The notes beneath the pieces were generated by a model. That model worked only from the letters and a program-made list of their open reading frames with translations. It made no database searches and was not told the origin of the DNA. From NCBI GenBank assembly GCA_014871385.1, contig CM026428.1, forward strand, positions 4,054,624-4,118,623: a DNA stretch of 64,000 bases, read 5' to 3'. A program made the translations under genes and the position numbers. This stretch comes from Ceratodon purpureus. Its lineage: Eukaryota; Streptophyta; Bryopsida; Pseudoditrichales; Ditrichaceae. Shown here piece after piece: positions 12,772 through 26,118 of the stretch (position 1 is its first letter; each line of letters starts with the position of its first letter).

Positions 12772-15700
12772 ACGTGCGCATTGACAGAAATCTTCTCTCG
12801 AGCTGTTCTCTTCAACATCCTCCGCGTGCGCTGTGCACGACTGCGGCTCCCGTGCAATTCTCGACAGAGCATCAAGGCCGGGGTTGCCGAAGCGGTTGTA
12901 TATATCCATCTCGCTTGTACAAATACTTTTTTGCATCCATCAACACAGATCACAGTCAGCGCGTCCTCAACAAGACCATGAGCATGGCCATGCTGATGCT
13001 CTGCACCTCAGAGATACTTTCCAAAGAAATCAATCTACAACGGCGGTAAATTCTCGTTCACTCACAACCTGACGGACCACCAAAAGTAGCATATTATTCC
13101 CTGTGGCAGCAAGTGTGCACTAGGCGAGTGTAAGGTAGATCGCTGGATCATGCACTTCGGGACTCTTTTGTTTTCCCGGAAATTTTGATGATCTGTAGTC
13201 GACTATGTATCCCAATCTAGCTTCGTTACAACTTCAGGCCAACATTAAAAATACGGAACATTGTGGCGACGTTGTCAGTTGCAGTAAGATTGTGATTGAC
13301 GACGCTACCGTTGCTGCTGTTCGATGTGTGGGGATGGATCAATTGTTTAAACTGTGTTGTCCGCCAACTTTCAATCAACTCTTGTATTATCTGTGTTTCT
13401 TATATCATTTCTTTTGGCTAGTTTCTTAAATCTTTTCACGAATCGTGGGTAGCAGCCGCAGGCGGCAGTAGTGACTTCCGGATGGGGAAGGAATTGGTTT
13501 CCTTCTTCAACTCTCGAGTCAGTCTGTGTTGTTGTCTGGAGGAAGGGACCTCGTCTCTCTTAAATCTCTTGGACCTTGTTCCTTGAGGGTGGCTTCCAGC
13601 TGCTTGACTGTTCAACCTCCATGGACTTATACATTCAGTACTGTATGAGAAGATGGTAATATATTCAGTAAATCATGTCTTACATTGTGCTTGAATTCTC
13701 CTAAAAAGTTTGTGTCATAATACATATCAGCTGCTTGTTGATTAACACCCCTTTGTGAAGTTGCATCTTTGGCTGGTGTCACAGTGAGGCTCAGATTCAC
13801 TCAGCAAAGAATGAGGAGCCTCTCTCAACAACCCAGACGTGGTTCACGGCGGATAAGAAGATGGGATGTTCGGATATCTGGGCGAAATACACATTTGATC
13901 TTTTCCTTCGCAGAAGTAATCTGGGTAATCTATCAAAATATCCCCTAAACATTATACCAGATTCATTGACAAGGTCGCAGCGTCACTTTAAAGGGCGTCT
14001 CTGAACTTTGAAGAATGCTGCATTTTGGCAAAAATCACTCGTCACCAACCAGCAACCCTTCCGCCCACCCCCCCAAGAAAAAACAAAATTCTTACAATCT
14101 AGCACATTTAGAGACTGTTCCTAATCTCAGAGATCGCTCACTAGGAAAGTACAAATGCAATTACCTTCACAGAAACTTTCAATACTTTTCCCAACGCTTT
14201 TGATCACTTTCATCACCTGCAACACAAATTTCAGTACTATTTAGTACATTCAATAGAAAAAATGAGAACAGTACTGTGTAGTACAAACAATAGAAAAAGA
14301 ATAACCCATTTTCAGTACTCTTATCAATAAAAACTGCTCAGATACTCTATCAATACTGTATCATTTCCTTTTTGTCCAGTACTAAGAATCACACTGTATC
14401 AGTCATATCAATCCAATATGTGTACTATTTCCATTTTCTGATAAACCACTCCACCCTTTTAGCACTACTCCACAAATCACACCTTTTTTTTTCACAAAAC
14501 TTGTGTCCTTTCAAAACTATTTCAAGTGAGTTTAACCCAGAGTTTGGGAATTCAACAAAACTATAAAGTGAACATTTGGGTTATAATTTTATGGTAATGA
14601 AACTATTGGTAAATGATGGCACCATCTCTGATTGTGTGATATCATCATCAACTGTAACTGTGTAGATTGATGTACTGGTACAGTTTCTCCGTATTAAAGT
14701 ATGCCGTCGATTGCTCTCGACTGAGGGCTTAGACTTTTGGGTAGCTGTTTTGGTGGAAGGCATTTTGGAAAGTTATGTTCATTCCAGAGTGGGATGGCAG
14801 TGAAACCTGCAAGCTTTCGGAGAACAGATGTGCCAAGCTGCGTCGGAGAGCATTTTTATTCTCCCTTTTTTCTGTATCTGGACTTTAATATTTGAAATAG
14901 TTGAGCAGGCACCGATTTCCAAACCTTGAAAAGTTGACAATGGTGAACGAAGACCAACGGTTGTCCATGGATCAGGGCGTGTTTCTGTTCATTGGTTCGA
15001 GGAACGACCCCCAATATATGGAGTTATATTTTTTAATGTGGAATATAAGGATAGCAAAGAATTCGGTGCAGCACGGAAACATACCGAAAGTGGCCCACTG
15101 CAGGACGGTGTATCTCATTTCTAGTGCTAATGAATCAATTTCAGCAGTCCTGAGAGTTTTAGAAAGTTTGAAGTGGACTACTTCTACTGTGAGACTTATG
15201 AGTTTCTGATCCAGTTTCATGTTGAAAAAGTGGTCGATCTGGATTCAGGTTCATCTTGGTGCCGGGGTGGGCTTGAAGCAGAAAATCAAATGAGTTCGGC
15301 TTAATTCAAGCTGAGGAGACCGATGTGGTACTTCGTGTCCTGTTCTGTCAACAGCATTGACGTAGAACTGTAGCTTCGGGTCTACAGGCGGAATAGTCGC
15401 TGTAGGGGCTGCAATTTTCAATACGAATAATCGCTCCGCAGTTTCCTCGTTTTGACACCAACAGAAAAAGGAGTGGAGAAGTGATAGACACATGAAGGGA
15501 AGGTCTTTTACCAAACTAAAGCTAGGTGACGTCGTCAGTTGACGAACAGCGCCGTGCACAGAGCTGATGATCCCGATCCTTTTAAACTCAATAATTCCAG
15601 TCTATCTTCTAGCATATATACCGTGGCCTTCTTACTTCGAGCCTGGGTCTCACCGAACTTCAGAAAGAAGCTATCCTCGGATCATAGCAAAGGAGAAAAT

Positions 15701-18163
15701 CTTGCCTTAGACTGCATGTCTTGAACCCACGTGAACCTGCTTGTGTTCTGCATGGTGGACACCATGATAAACAGCAAGTGCCTAGTTGTGCGAAAAGAAA
15801 AAGAACATGATAAGTACCAATTTGCGGACAATCAAGTTAACCTCTGCAGTCTAAATTTATATGAGAAATTTTTAAACAATTAGCAATGTTACAATGGCGA
15901 TATGATCACGACGGAGTATGTACTTGAAAAATGACCATTATGGCTGGTATGGAAACTGATCAGCACTTGCTGTATCGTCCCAACGCTAGCAAGCGCTAGT
16001 GATGTTCATAAGATTCTGCTTAACTTCTGATTCATAACAAGATTCAGCAGTTCCAGCAAAAGCACTGTAGATGAATGACTTTGAAGCTCTACAAGTCATT
16101 TAAGTCTTCGATGGATCCTCCAGGTGTCAGGTGGGTTGCTCAATCTGTAAACCTTTGAGCACAGCGGCTACATGTGTTCCATGCACCCTGTTCTTCATAC
16201 TCCCAAAATAGTTGAATTCCAGCACAATATCATATCCAGAAGACCAAATGGGTGATGACTAATATTACACCATTGCCATATGAATTGGGTTACTTTCTTT
16301 TACAGATAATGACAAATTTAAAACTCGATTCAATTCTCATCTGATCGACAGTAGTACATGAATCACACAAGAGCCACATAAAACTAAAAAAAGACCAGTG
16401 AAAAAGGCTCCAGATTTTACGTCACCTGTAACTTAAAGCTAGTAGCTGTAACTAATCCAACAAGCTGCAAATTTCAGTTGCAATTATATATTACTGCCGA
16501 CTAAGACTTGAACTAAACCTCCAGCCAAAGCGACCAAGGGTCCATGCCCTCGCACGTCCGGCACAAGACTTCAACGCCCCGACTGCAAACACGTCACCGA
16601 ATATGCTCTTCCATGATTGCATCCAATGTCACCTTCAATTATTGAAGGACAAAATATTTCTAACATATACAGACACCGTCAACGCTGACCAGAAAGAAGG
16701 CGCTGTGAGAAAAGTCCCGTCGACCGTAACGCAGATTAGCTCCTCACACTTGCCATCGACACAATGAAAGCTGAGAAGAAGGTGACGACGCTCATCTCCA
16801 AGCCTGTAATCCCATGTCGACACTCAATACGTAAGAAAAACGTGCATACCGATTATCTTATTAATCTTAGCGTCGTATCCTAAACCTGATCTACAAGTTT
16901 CATATTCTCTGAAGAAGGTGAACAATTCCATCGATCATCGATCGTCACCATGTGAAGACGATGCTCATGTAACTCCATCGTCAAATTAATTTCGCCATGG
17001 CAGGTTCCATGCCACCGTCATCACAGATCATGTTGGCTTTATTATGGTGACCATTAATCTTTTTGCATCCTCCTTAAGGTAGATGGTGCTAAATCCCTGC
17101 ATGAGGTGTGAGCATAAAGAGCATGCACTACAAGACTCAGACCCAATCCAGTAGTGTTCGATCGCAAGTTGGATATACTCATAGTTGCAAGTAGGAAACA
17201 AAGTGGGTGAACAGTGTGTACTACGATGGCCAATTCTCACCTTGCTCTTGATTGTAATAGTGGCAGTAGGGCATGTCTATGGGGCATTTTGTTGATTTTA
17301 TTTTGAACATTTTACGTTGATTGAGGTGGTTTGATATGCTCATGTGTACGCTGCTTAACGAATCCTTTAATCCTTGCAAGTATGTGAAATTTTTACAATT
17401 ACTTGTGCTTGGAATCCTTTAATCCTTGCAAGTATGTGAAATTTTTACAATTACTTGTGCTTGATTCAAGCTGTTCAAATCCCTTAAGTGCATGGTTTAA
17501 GCACTATCTACCTTACTCCTCTTTTGAAGGGCATGGAGAACCGGGAGCTAGTTACAGAATGGCCAACTGATTTTACAAAAAACAGATCGACATTTAAAAC
17601 TTTATGCAAAAAATTGAAATAAAATATGTGGTACTTGAGTGATACCTACACAATTCTCAGACAATAACCGGATGAATTGGTAGTTGAGACAGGTTATTTA
17701 CAGAAATTATAGGATAATTACTGATTCTCTCATGTAACTCCCCGGACACTTTAACTGCTTTTGAATCAAGCTAGCTCTTGATCATGTTCCTGTTTTGTCA
17801 CTTCTGGGCTTCGCTTAGGCTTGATGTGAGCACAAATCTGTGGATTGGATTGGGCACATGCGTATCAGGATCCGATGCAATGAGCGCATATTCCAGGATC
17901 TTTGAGAGTGGCTAGCACGTTGTTGATTCAATCAAGAGGTGTGTGCTCTGTTGAATGTGTTTGTTGTGGTCTTCAGCTATGGTGCTCAGATGGGCCACTA
18001 TTGTGTGCATTATGAATTTGAGTATTAATCCTCAAAAGCTGCACCGTAATCCGTTTCTTACTGCAATGAGTGAAGGTTCTTTTGTTGGTGCTATATTCAC
18101 CATTGGACCAGTGCTCTTTGAGTGCAGCTTTTGAGTGAGGGTTTTGGGGACTTCACATTGAAG
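12772..18163. other. Dof 3' region and intergenic DNA, no further supported gene
   Basis: The first several hundred bases are probably the Dof 3' untranslated region. The rest contains only short open frames with no domain or splice support. A perfect 51-bp tandem duplication lies at 17361-17463. The interval ends at the left terminus of the large transposon. Confidence 0.5.
17361..17463. repeat. Perfect 51-bp tandem duplication
   Basis: A 51-bp unit beginning AATCCTTTAATCCTTGCAAG and ending TTACTTGTGCTTG occurs at 17361-17411 and again at 17413-17463, separated by one base. I see no difference between the copies, so the duplication is recent. Confidence 0.9.
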
Positions 18164-18199
18164 CATTAGGGGAAAAATGAGCTCTCCAACGGGCCTTGT
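18164..18199 (+). repeat. Left terminal inverted repeat of the 10.8-kb transposon
   Basis: This end pairs with 28962-28997 on the opposite strand. CATTAGG and TCTCCAACGGGCCTT are identical in both ends and equally spaced; the bases between them are partly different. Confidence 0.75.
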
Positions 18200-18200
18200 A

Positions 18201-18227
18201 AGGCAGCCCGGATTAGGTGGGCTGCCT
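18201..18227. repeat. Left subterminal hairpin of the transposon
   Basis: AGGCAGCCC (18201-18209) and GGGCTGCCT (18219-18227) form a perfect 9-bp inverted repeat with a 9-base loop, directly inside the left terminal repeat. The arms resemble half of the element-wide motif. A matching hairpin lies near the right end. Confidence 0.7.
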
Positions 18228-19041
18228 GCCCAAAACCCCCTCTGTCGCTGTCAGCAGGGGTCTGAAACGCTGCCCGAAGCGGACGGACGGGAGTTGCGTG
18301 GCCGGATTTTGCCTTGTTGGCGAGAGGGCGTGGCGGTGGTTGTTGAGCGCCAATCCTTGGGATTTATTGCTCGGCGATTAATGAAGTGCCTCGATCCGTT
18401 GCCTCGATCCACGGATTGTCAACTTCGAATTGCTGCCACAACGGTCTGGGCGCGATGGCGCCACCGGCTCTACGCCGTTCAGCACCAAGAAAACGAAGCG
18501 CCCTCTTCTGCTTCAAGCAAGTCGTTGTTGGCACTGTGGGACGCACAGTCGTATGTGATTTCCGGGAAAGATTCCGAGTGGCGATGGCGCCCCAGACCGG
18601 AGGAGCAAAATTGAGATTGCAATTCATTTCTTGGCAGCGTCCGCTGGCAGCGACGGCGGCGAGGGGTTGTTCTCAGTCGGCGACCAAGGTTTCAACGAAG
18701 AGATGAAAACTGATGTACTTGAAGGGAAGGTAAGTTAACCTAATTCGATAAACCTTTGTGGGGTGTTCAGGGGCTACTGGGTTTTTGAGCAATTTGAATT
18801 TCGATTTCATTAGCCCTTGCTGCCACAACGGCATAAGGCAATGTAGGTTTCGTGGTCGATAGCGCTTGTAGATGCCACGCAGGTCTATCGAATTAGGTTC
18901 GGAGTATTTGAGGTTGTGAATTCAGTTTTTCATTGGGTGTAGGAGGTGTCCGAAGATCAGAACAAGTTCTCTCGAATAACAGCAAATCACCAAGTGTGAC
19001 CAGGGGAGATTCAATCAAGATTACCGACTGTAGGGTCCACG

Positions 19042-22000
19042 ATGGCAGCAAGGGCTGAACGAAGCAATCAGTACATTCCCCACTTTGCACTGGACACACG
19101 CTATGCCCCGGTCATGAGACGAGGTTCTACGCAAGTGGAGCTGTGCATGAGGAGCTCGTTTCCAACACGGAGGTTGCGTGGAGACACGAACATTGACTTG
19201 TGGATCAATGGAGACATTTACCCTGTTGACCCAATGACAGGGAAGCCACCTCCAATCAAGTCGCTAAAAGAGTTTGTTGAATTCATATGTCATGGAGAGC
19301 AGGGTCTTCGCGGATATACGCACAGGCTGCTGGATCATTGTGTACATGGTTCTACAGAGGAGGAGACGCGGATCCAGTTGGCACAGTTGAGCGAAGAAGT
19401 GCTTCAGCTTAGAGGCGAAGCTCTGGCCAGCAACTCAAGGGCAGCCCAAGATGTCCAATTGGGGAGAATGCGTTGCCTTGAGTTAGAGAAGAAATGCAGG
19501 GATTTGCAAGCTGAATTACAGGCTGTCCGTGATTGCCATGCCCAAAGGGTGGAGCAATTGGAGCGCCATGGGCGGGGTCTCCAAGAAGACGTTGACCGCT
19601 GCCAGCGGAGGGCCAGCTTCGAGAAGGAGACCCCCATGGGCATGCGAAATAGGAGGAGGGCTCTCAGAGGGATTCACGAGTTAAAACCTGGATCAGGTGG
19701 ATCAAAAGCAAGAGTGAAGCTTGTGCGGACAGTGCTGCAACCAGATGTGGTGCAGTTTGTTGTCGAAAGGAACCGAGAGAACCGGAAGTGCTCTCGACTG
19801 CGGGGGGATAAAGAGTCCCAAAATAGGACTGCAGTAGCACTAGCTCGAATTTTGTCACGGCATGAAGGTGTAGCGCTCGCTTCTCAGCCTGCAATGGCAC
19901 ATGTTCAGTCAGATATTGCGAAAAATGTGCTCAAATCGATTGGTAAGAGTATTGGACCGGACAAAATTCTTGCTGCTTGCGACCAGGCAGGGGTTTCCCA
20001 TCGGGGATATGGTGCTCTCTACAAATCTGTGAAGGCTCCCATTGCTGCTCTGAACAAAGGAGTCTCCGGGAGTATTTTGCCGAGCCCCTATCACGTGAAA
20101 CTGCTTCGGCAGGAGTTAAATGCAAACCTGCCACAGTATATTGGCGAATACTACCATGCTGAAGGTCGACTTACGCTGCCAGCAAGTTCTAAGAAGAACA
20201 AGAAGTCCGAGGACATGGTAAAGGAAGTCGTTTTGACTGACAAGAATTCCCTATTCACAGACCTTGAGGTGGTCCAAAGGAGCATGGTGATCTTCTACGG
20301 CATCACGGAAGAAGGTAACGTAATCACCTCAGACTGTTGTTTTCAGAGTTTGCTGCCAGCAGGGTTAGTTATCAATTAACCGTGACTTACACATCCACTC
20401 GCCATGTTTCCACAGAGTTAAGAGGGGCACCGCTGGTATTTGTCATGAAATTGGACGAGGCCGAGATTGTCAATGGCAAGAAGTTTGAACGGGTCAGCAT
20501 CACATTGATGAATAGGGCGCTCGACCCAGACATTCAGAGAAACCATGCCCTGTTTTTCTCAGTCCAGTCGGAGCAGGAAATCTGGCCAGTGGCAACCTTT
20601 CAAGTGGAAAAAGAGTCCTACGAAGTTCTGTCGTGGATATTTGGGAAATCCAAATTTCCATCTGTGATTGCAGCACAGTCCAGTGGCGAGAAACTCACGG
20701 TCCCTGAAGTTGGAGAATTCCATGTGGAGTGGCATCTCGCTGCGGACATGAAGACGATCAAGTGTATGTACGGGCTTCAGTCGGGGCCGTCGTGTGCGAT
20801 GAACTGCATATACTGCGAGCAGAAGAGGGCTAAGCCTACCGTAGGGACAGCAAGCCAGGCGAGTGCTGCCATCAGAAAACGTGGGAAACCAAACTGGGTG
20901 GGGGGACTGTTTGCCAACTCTGTGGAGCCAGAACCATGTGACATGCGTGCACATACAAGGTGGAGGCCTATCTTGCCAATTCCGTTGCAAAGAGTGCACA
21001 TTTGTACACTTCACGCCCTAGTTCGCCTAGCGGAGAAGATTGTGCATCAACACATCATTTATGTCTGGAACATACAAGATCAAAGACTGAGGGCTACAGC
21101 CATAGAGCAAATGGAGAAGTCCTTGTCAGCTATCGGGGCTCACGGTGGCAATGTGGAGATTAGAAAGGATCCGAAACTGAGTGGCAGCACAGGGAATGTG
21201 CCACAGAAGCCATCTTTCAGTGGGGTTGTTGCTAGCAGACTATTTAAACCAAGCGTATGGTCAGGAAACGACAAGGCCTGGAAAGACATATGTCAAGCAG
21301 AGAGCAATAATAGTGGCGGCGGTGCACATCGTAGGGCAAGGGCTGCTATGTGGCAAGCCTTTGAAGAGGTTCTACCATATTTCAGCGGCTTGGTGCTGAC
21401 AGCAGAACAACGACTCCAGTTCAAAGGGAAGATAGAAACGTGGGGGAGAACATTTTTGGAGGCCTTCGGAGAGGAGCATGTGTCGCACTACATGGTGAGT
21501 TATATGAACGAGGTTTGGGATGAATTAGGGGTTGATGGCTGACCTCACTTTTGTCAATTCTCTATCCAGGACTAACCTTGGAGTGGCTGTTGACAGCATG
21601 TAATTGTCAGGCATGGCAGTTGGTTTGTGGAGGAATACGGTAGTCTGGCCGTATGGAGTTGCCAGGGTATGGAGAAATCCCATCATCAAGCGAAGGCAGC
21701 GAATCAAGCGCATACAGCTCACGGTGGTGGCAAAGAGCGCATCAGTGTTATTTTGCAACAATTCCAGCATTGGTACCGAAATATACAGCATCGGTATAAG
21801 AAGAAATTAGAGTCCACCAGGGTTCTCAATACCCCGGATGATGAGGCAAGATTGGAGGCTACGCGTAGAAGGCGAGAACAATGGCATCGATCAAATGCTG
21901 CCAGGGCTTTGGAGAATTGGCGGTCAAGGCGACGGCGTGTTGGCAAAGCTTGGGTGTGTGATAACACCGTTGGAGGTGATGGAGCCAACAATGATCAAGC

Positions 22001-22148
22001 AAGAGGATCTGCCAACGAAGATGACCCCGGGGAGGATGGCAACAATGTGGATCCTGAGGAAGGTCTCAACTCCAGTGACGGTGACGATGCTGGCAACAAC
22101 GTGGACAGCGATGACGCTGGCAGCGACCCTGTGACCCGTGTGAATTGA
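19042..22148 (+). CDS. Transposase-like protein of the 10.8-kb element (three exons)
   Basis: Exons are 19042-20314, 20416-21494 and 21597-22148, joined in frame to give about 967 residues. The introns are about 100 bp with GT-AG ends; the second ends TGTTGACAG|CA, a copy of the element motif. The N-terminal part opens with HFALDTRYAPVMRRG and is followed by a predicted coiled coil (about residues 110-195). The central part contains an acidic site in FVMKLDEAEIVNG, a second in HLAADMKTIKCMYGLQSG, and a zinc-type cluster CAMNCIYC. Further on are a histidine-rich RVHICTLHALVRLAEK and, in exon 3, CQGMEKSHHQ near the end. This order of D, D and E sites around a zinc cluster suggests an RNase-H-fold DDE transposase, but that is inference and I could not assign a superfamily. 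The tail is acidic. The first ATG itself overlaps a motif copy. A leader intron (donor at about 18730) probably precedes the start. Confidence 0.65.
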
Positions 22149-23139
22149 GTACAATGCGTTCTAAACTCATTGGATGGCTATTCTAGAATGTGACAAGTCC
22201 TTATTTAATTTTTTTTTTTTTTAATCGGAGTAGACAGTGGTTTTTTCTTGAACATGTTTTTTGGTTTATATTCTAGAATAGCCATTTACGAATAGATCTA
22301 TAAAAAAGATTCGGATTTTATCCAGGAATTGCCTAAAATGGCTTATCCATTGCTATGTTACTCTTGATAATTATTAAAGAGGCACCCATGGAGAAGGTAG
22401 TGATTCCACTGACAGTGAGGTCGCTGGCAGCAAGGAGGACAGTGACGATGCGAGCAATGGCCGTCTGTGACTTGGCCGCAATGTGTCTTGGTAATTATGT
22501 TATAGCTATGTAGAATGTGGCTGGCAACAATGTTTTTTTTGAATGAGTTAGACCATGTTTCTCCCCTAAACTTCTTTTGTGGTTATTTCACTAGAAAGAC
22601 CAATCCAAGGGATTATTAGTCTTCATAATGATGAATTCAATGAATGTGTCTTAGTAATCATACATGTTACTCACCCTTAAATTTTAATTTTAATTTCTAT
22701 GCCGGTTTTTCTTTAATCCACAACAAATGGGGAAGTGAGGTGTAAGGCCGTGGCAATGATTGGCAATTAAAGTCAATGTGAGGTTCCAACCAACTCCTTC
22801 AAAACCCCTTACTAAATGTTGCCTAAGGGTCACAACCCCCCTTAAAGCCTGCGCTGCCACGTGGCAGGACATTGACTCCAACATGAAGGACCGGAACTGT
22901 CTTCAACCTTGATCTCCTAACTCGTAAGGATAGTTGACTCCAGCGCGTGCTCCCAAGCAGGTCCTGCGGTCTTCAACTTGCTTACAGCAAGCGTCCCCGT
23001 GGTTGCACTTACAAGGAGGAGCTGTGGGCGCGGTGGGGATTTTTCGGGAGCGCTGCACCGACGCATCAAGCCGTTGAGGTGCACGGTAGGCGTAGACGAG
23101 GAGAGCCAGACTTGCGGAGGCGCAGAGGAGAGGAGGGAG

Positions 23140-23680
23140 AGGTGCGGAGGCGTACAGTTCCGCGGCTGCGGGGGAGCGCTGCGGGGTACAGCTGCGGGGT
23201 ACAGCTGCGCGGTACAGCTGCGGGGTACAGCTGCGGGGTACAGCTGTGGGGTAGAGCTGCGGGGGAGCGCTGCGGGGTACAGCTGCGGAAGGAGCTCGGA
23301 GGGAGCGCTGCGGGGGAGTTGCGGAGGGAGCATTGCGGGGGAGTTGCAGGGGGAGCGCTGCGGGGGAGCGCGGAGGGAGCGCTGCAGGGGACCGCTGCGG
23401 GGGAGCGCTGCGGGGGAGCTCGGAGAGAGGGAGACGCGGAGGGAGCGCTGCGGGGGAGTTGCGAAGGGAGCATTGCGGGGGAGCTTGGAGGGAGCGCTGC
23501 GGGGAGCGGGTACAGCTGCATTTGCTGCGGGGGAGCTCGGAGGGAGCTGCGAAGAAGTGGGGAGCGGGCGGAAGGGGGAAGTCGCAACGCAAGGAGCTGC
23601 GGCGCAAAGGAGTTGCGGCGGAAGGAGCTGCGGCACAAGTGAGCTGCGGCAGAAGGGAGCTGCGGCGCAAGGGGCAGCGA
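23140..23680 (+). repeat. GC-rich minisatellite upstream of the coiled-coil/RING-like gene
   Basis: Units of about 13 bp (GGGGTACAGCTGC, at least five copies near 23170-23260) pass into longer, less regular units built from GGGGGAGCGCTGC, GAGTTGCGGAGGG and GGAGCATTGC. A splice donor, CGAG|GTAAGT, follows at about 23719. An acceptor lies just before the next coding exon, so this repeat probably forms the promoter and leader exon of that gene. The long open frames on both strands here are low-complexity artefacts. Confidence 0.75.
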
Positions 23681-23925
23681 CCTGCATTTCTGATCGCGCC
23701 GATAGAGAAGAGCTCCGAGGTAAGTTTTCCGACCATTGCTTGTTTTCGTCAATTCTGCTTGTTCCAGTTGATTTGGAGCGTATTGGCAATGACAAAGTTG
23801 TGAGGGGTCATTCAGCCATGGCTGCGCAGGTCCTCTAAGCTGTGAGGATTTTTGGGTAAGAACTAAACTACAGTAATCCGCAAGAGTAATCCCCATTGCT
23901 TGTGGTCTTTCCTTTTTCAGCTGCC

Positions 23926-25915
23926 ATGCACGATCCTCCTTTCGTGAAACGTGTTGTTTTTGCACTACCAGCGCCAGGGATGTCGAGCCGTAGGAAGGGA
24001 AAGGAGGCCGTCGTGAAGAAGGAGGTGGTCGAGGTTGCTGACAGCAAGGAGGATGGCAACGATGTTGAGACGCCGTGGGATGACGCCTTCGACTTGGACG
24101 GCTTACCCCCTGCACTTCATGCACAGCTCCACCACCTCGCCCCATTTCTGCTGGGTAGGCACGCTGCGGATTACGATGAGGACTTCTTCGCCCGCACCTT
24201 GCAGCTCTCCAACAAGGGGCTCAAGTTCAGTGACCTCAGCGGCGACAAGCATTGCAGGAAGGCCGACTTCATCGACAGATGGCCAGAGCGTTCTTCTGGG
24301 CGGCACTACGTTGCTGACTGTGAGGATCCGGAGGCCCAGAGGAAATACTGCGAGATGTACCGGTGGACTTATGGAGGTGACCCCGACAACTGGGCATTCG
24401 GGACCTCCTTTCTTCGGGCTTGCCACCTCTACTTTGAGAAGGGCGTGGATGTCAACTTCGCCCAGAAGGCGGAGGCAATTGTGAAGGGGCGTGAGAAGCT
24501 GCCAGGGCGTAATCCGCAGAAGTTGACTCCCCCGGCCTTGAGGGAGCAGATTGAAGCCATTATCGACTTCCTCGCTGGCCACATCCCCGGTGCTGGCAGC
24601 AAGGGCAAGGGAGGAGGGGCGGAGTCGAGCGGAGGAGCCAAGCCACTTGGAGCCACCTCCAAGGCTTTGATCACGGCCGCGGAGGCGAAGAAGGTCAGGG
24701 GACCTAGATCCCTGCCCCCTCCTGCCAAGGCCGTGGCTGAGAAGAAGGCCGTGAAGGCCCTTGCTGCCGTTGCCATCAAGGTGCAGCCCTTGGTGGCAAC
24801 GGATCCGAAGCAGGTCCTGGAGCAGCAGCGCCTCAAGAAGAAGTCCTTGGAGGCGGCACTTCTGAAGGTGGAGGCCAGCCGGGACCGCGTGAAGGTCGAC
24901 CTTGCAACCCAGCGGGACTACATCAAAGCCAAGGAGGCCGAGGAGTCCAAGCTCTATGACGACATCTTCTCCGCCCGCGAGGCCTCCAAGAAGGCCGCGG
25001 CTGATGGCAACGACCAAGAGAAGAGGCGCTTTGATCACGCGGCCCGCTTAGGCCAAGACAAGCTGGGGCTTGCAAGCAAGGCACTGATGGAGGCCCAAGC
25101 CCGCATTGACAGGGTCTACAAGAAGTTGGAGGAGATGGAAGCCGATGAGCAGAGACGCCACGCCGAGGTCTCCGCGCTGACAGCGGAGATCTCGGCCTTG
25201 GAGTTGGCTTCAGCTTTCTTGCGCCCGAAGAAGGTGCTGGCTCGTTATCCATTGGAGTTCCAGGTGTTGCCAATAGCCCTGAACGACCCATGCCCCTTCT
25301 GCGAGCGTTACTTCGTTGACACCTGCTGCGTACCTTTGTTCTGCGGCTGCTTGGCACATCCCCATTGTATGTTTGAGGCAGTCTTCTCCCAGGACGCCCG
25401 GTGCCGTCGATGCGAGCGGGGGATGACTGGAGGGTGGCTTGGGCAGTGGGGCTTCGACCTTGACTCCAAGGCCGCGGAGGAACTACGCCTCACGGAGGAG
25501 ATCCTTCTGGCCGAGCCCGCTTCACCACGTGCTGGCAGCAAGAGGCCCGCTGCCCCCTCAGTGGCCGCGCTTCCGTGGAAGAAGGCCAAGGGCGACCAAG
25601 GTTTGTGGCCCCTCATCCCATCTACCCATTTCTTGTTGCCTGCCTTGCTGTTACATTTACATTTTCTTGTTTTCTAACTCTTGTTTGTTGCCAGCAACTG
25701 CAGAGGATGCTCTCCCCGACTCAGACTCCCTGGCGTTCGATCCCACGCAACGCTCTCCTCAGGAGACCCAGGCAGCCCTATCTGGAGATGGGAACAAGGA
25801 CTCATCCGCCACCACGCAAGGACCACCTGAAGCAGAGAAGAACGAGGACGACACCAACATGGAGGGACTGTCGAGCCTTGTTGAGGCAATTGCCACAAAC
25901 GCAAACGTGGAGTAG
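23926..25915 (+). CDS. Coiled-coil protein with RING-like zinc domain, transposon accessory gene
   Basis: Exons are 23926-25600 and 25695-25915, giving about 631 residues. The 94-bp intron ends TGTTGCCAG|CA, a copy of the element motif. The start ATG follows a splice acceptor at 23920. Order of parts: a basic N-terminus with MSSRRKGKEAVVKKE; a helical, Trp/Tyr-rich domain (about 45-195); an Ala/Lys-rich linker; a long coiled coil (about 295-435); a RING-like cluster starting DPCPFCERYF with VPLFCGCLAHPHC and CRRC (about 450-495); and an acidic Ser/Asp/Glu-rich tail. The same plan, including CPxC, VPLxCG and a distal Cys pair, occurs in the RING gene at 51.7-55.6 kb, so both belong to one diverged family. 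No catalytic transposase residues are seen. A role in DNA binding, ubiquitin ligation or element regulation is inference. Confidence 0.7.
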
Positions 25916-26118
25916 ATTCCCACCTTGGATAGTTTTGTAGGCCGGGTTAGGGGTTTGCTGGCAGCGACTTCTGGTCCGGACTTTTATGGGCCACCTTTCT
26001 TAAACTTTTCCGAACTTGAAAACAATTTGCCTCTGGACTGCCATGTCTCTTTGAAAGATATGGCATTCTTGTAACCCTTCCTTTTTATTCGCAACTGTAT
26101 TTCTTCTTTATTGTGGAC

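Noticed and set aside
22903-24145. Long open frames over the GC-rich minisatellite (both strands, up to about 359 residues)
   Set aside because: They are low-complexity translations of the tandem repeat with no domain, and alternative frames are equally open.
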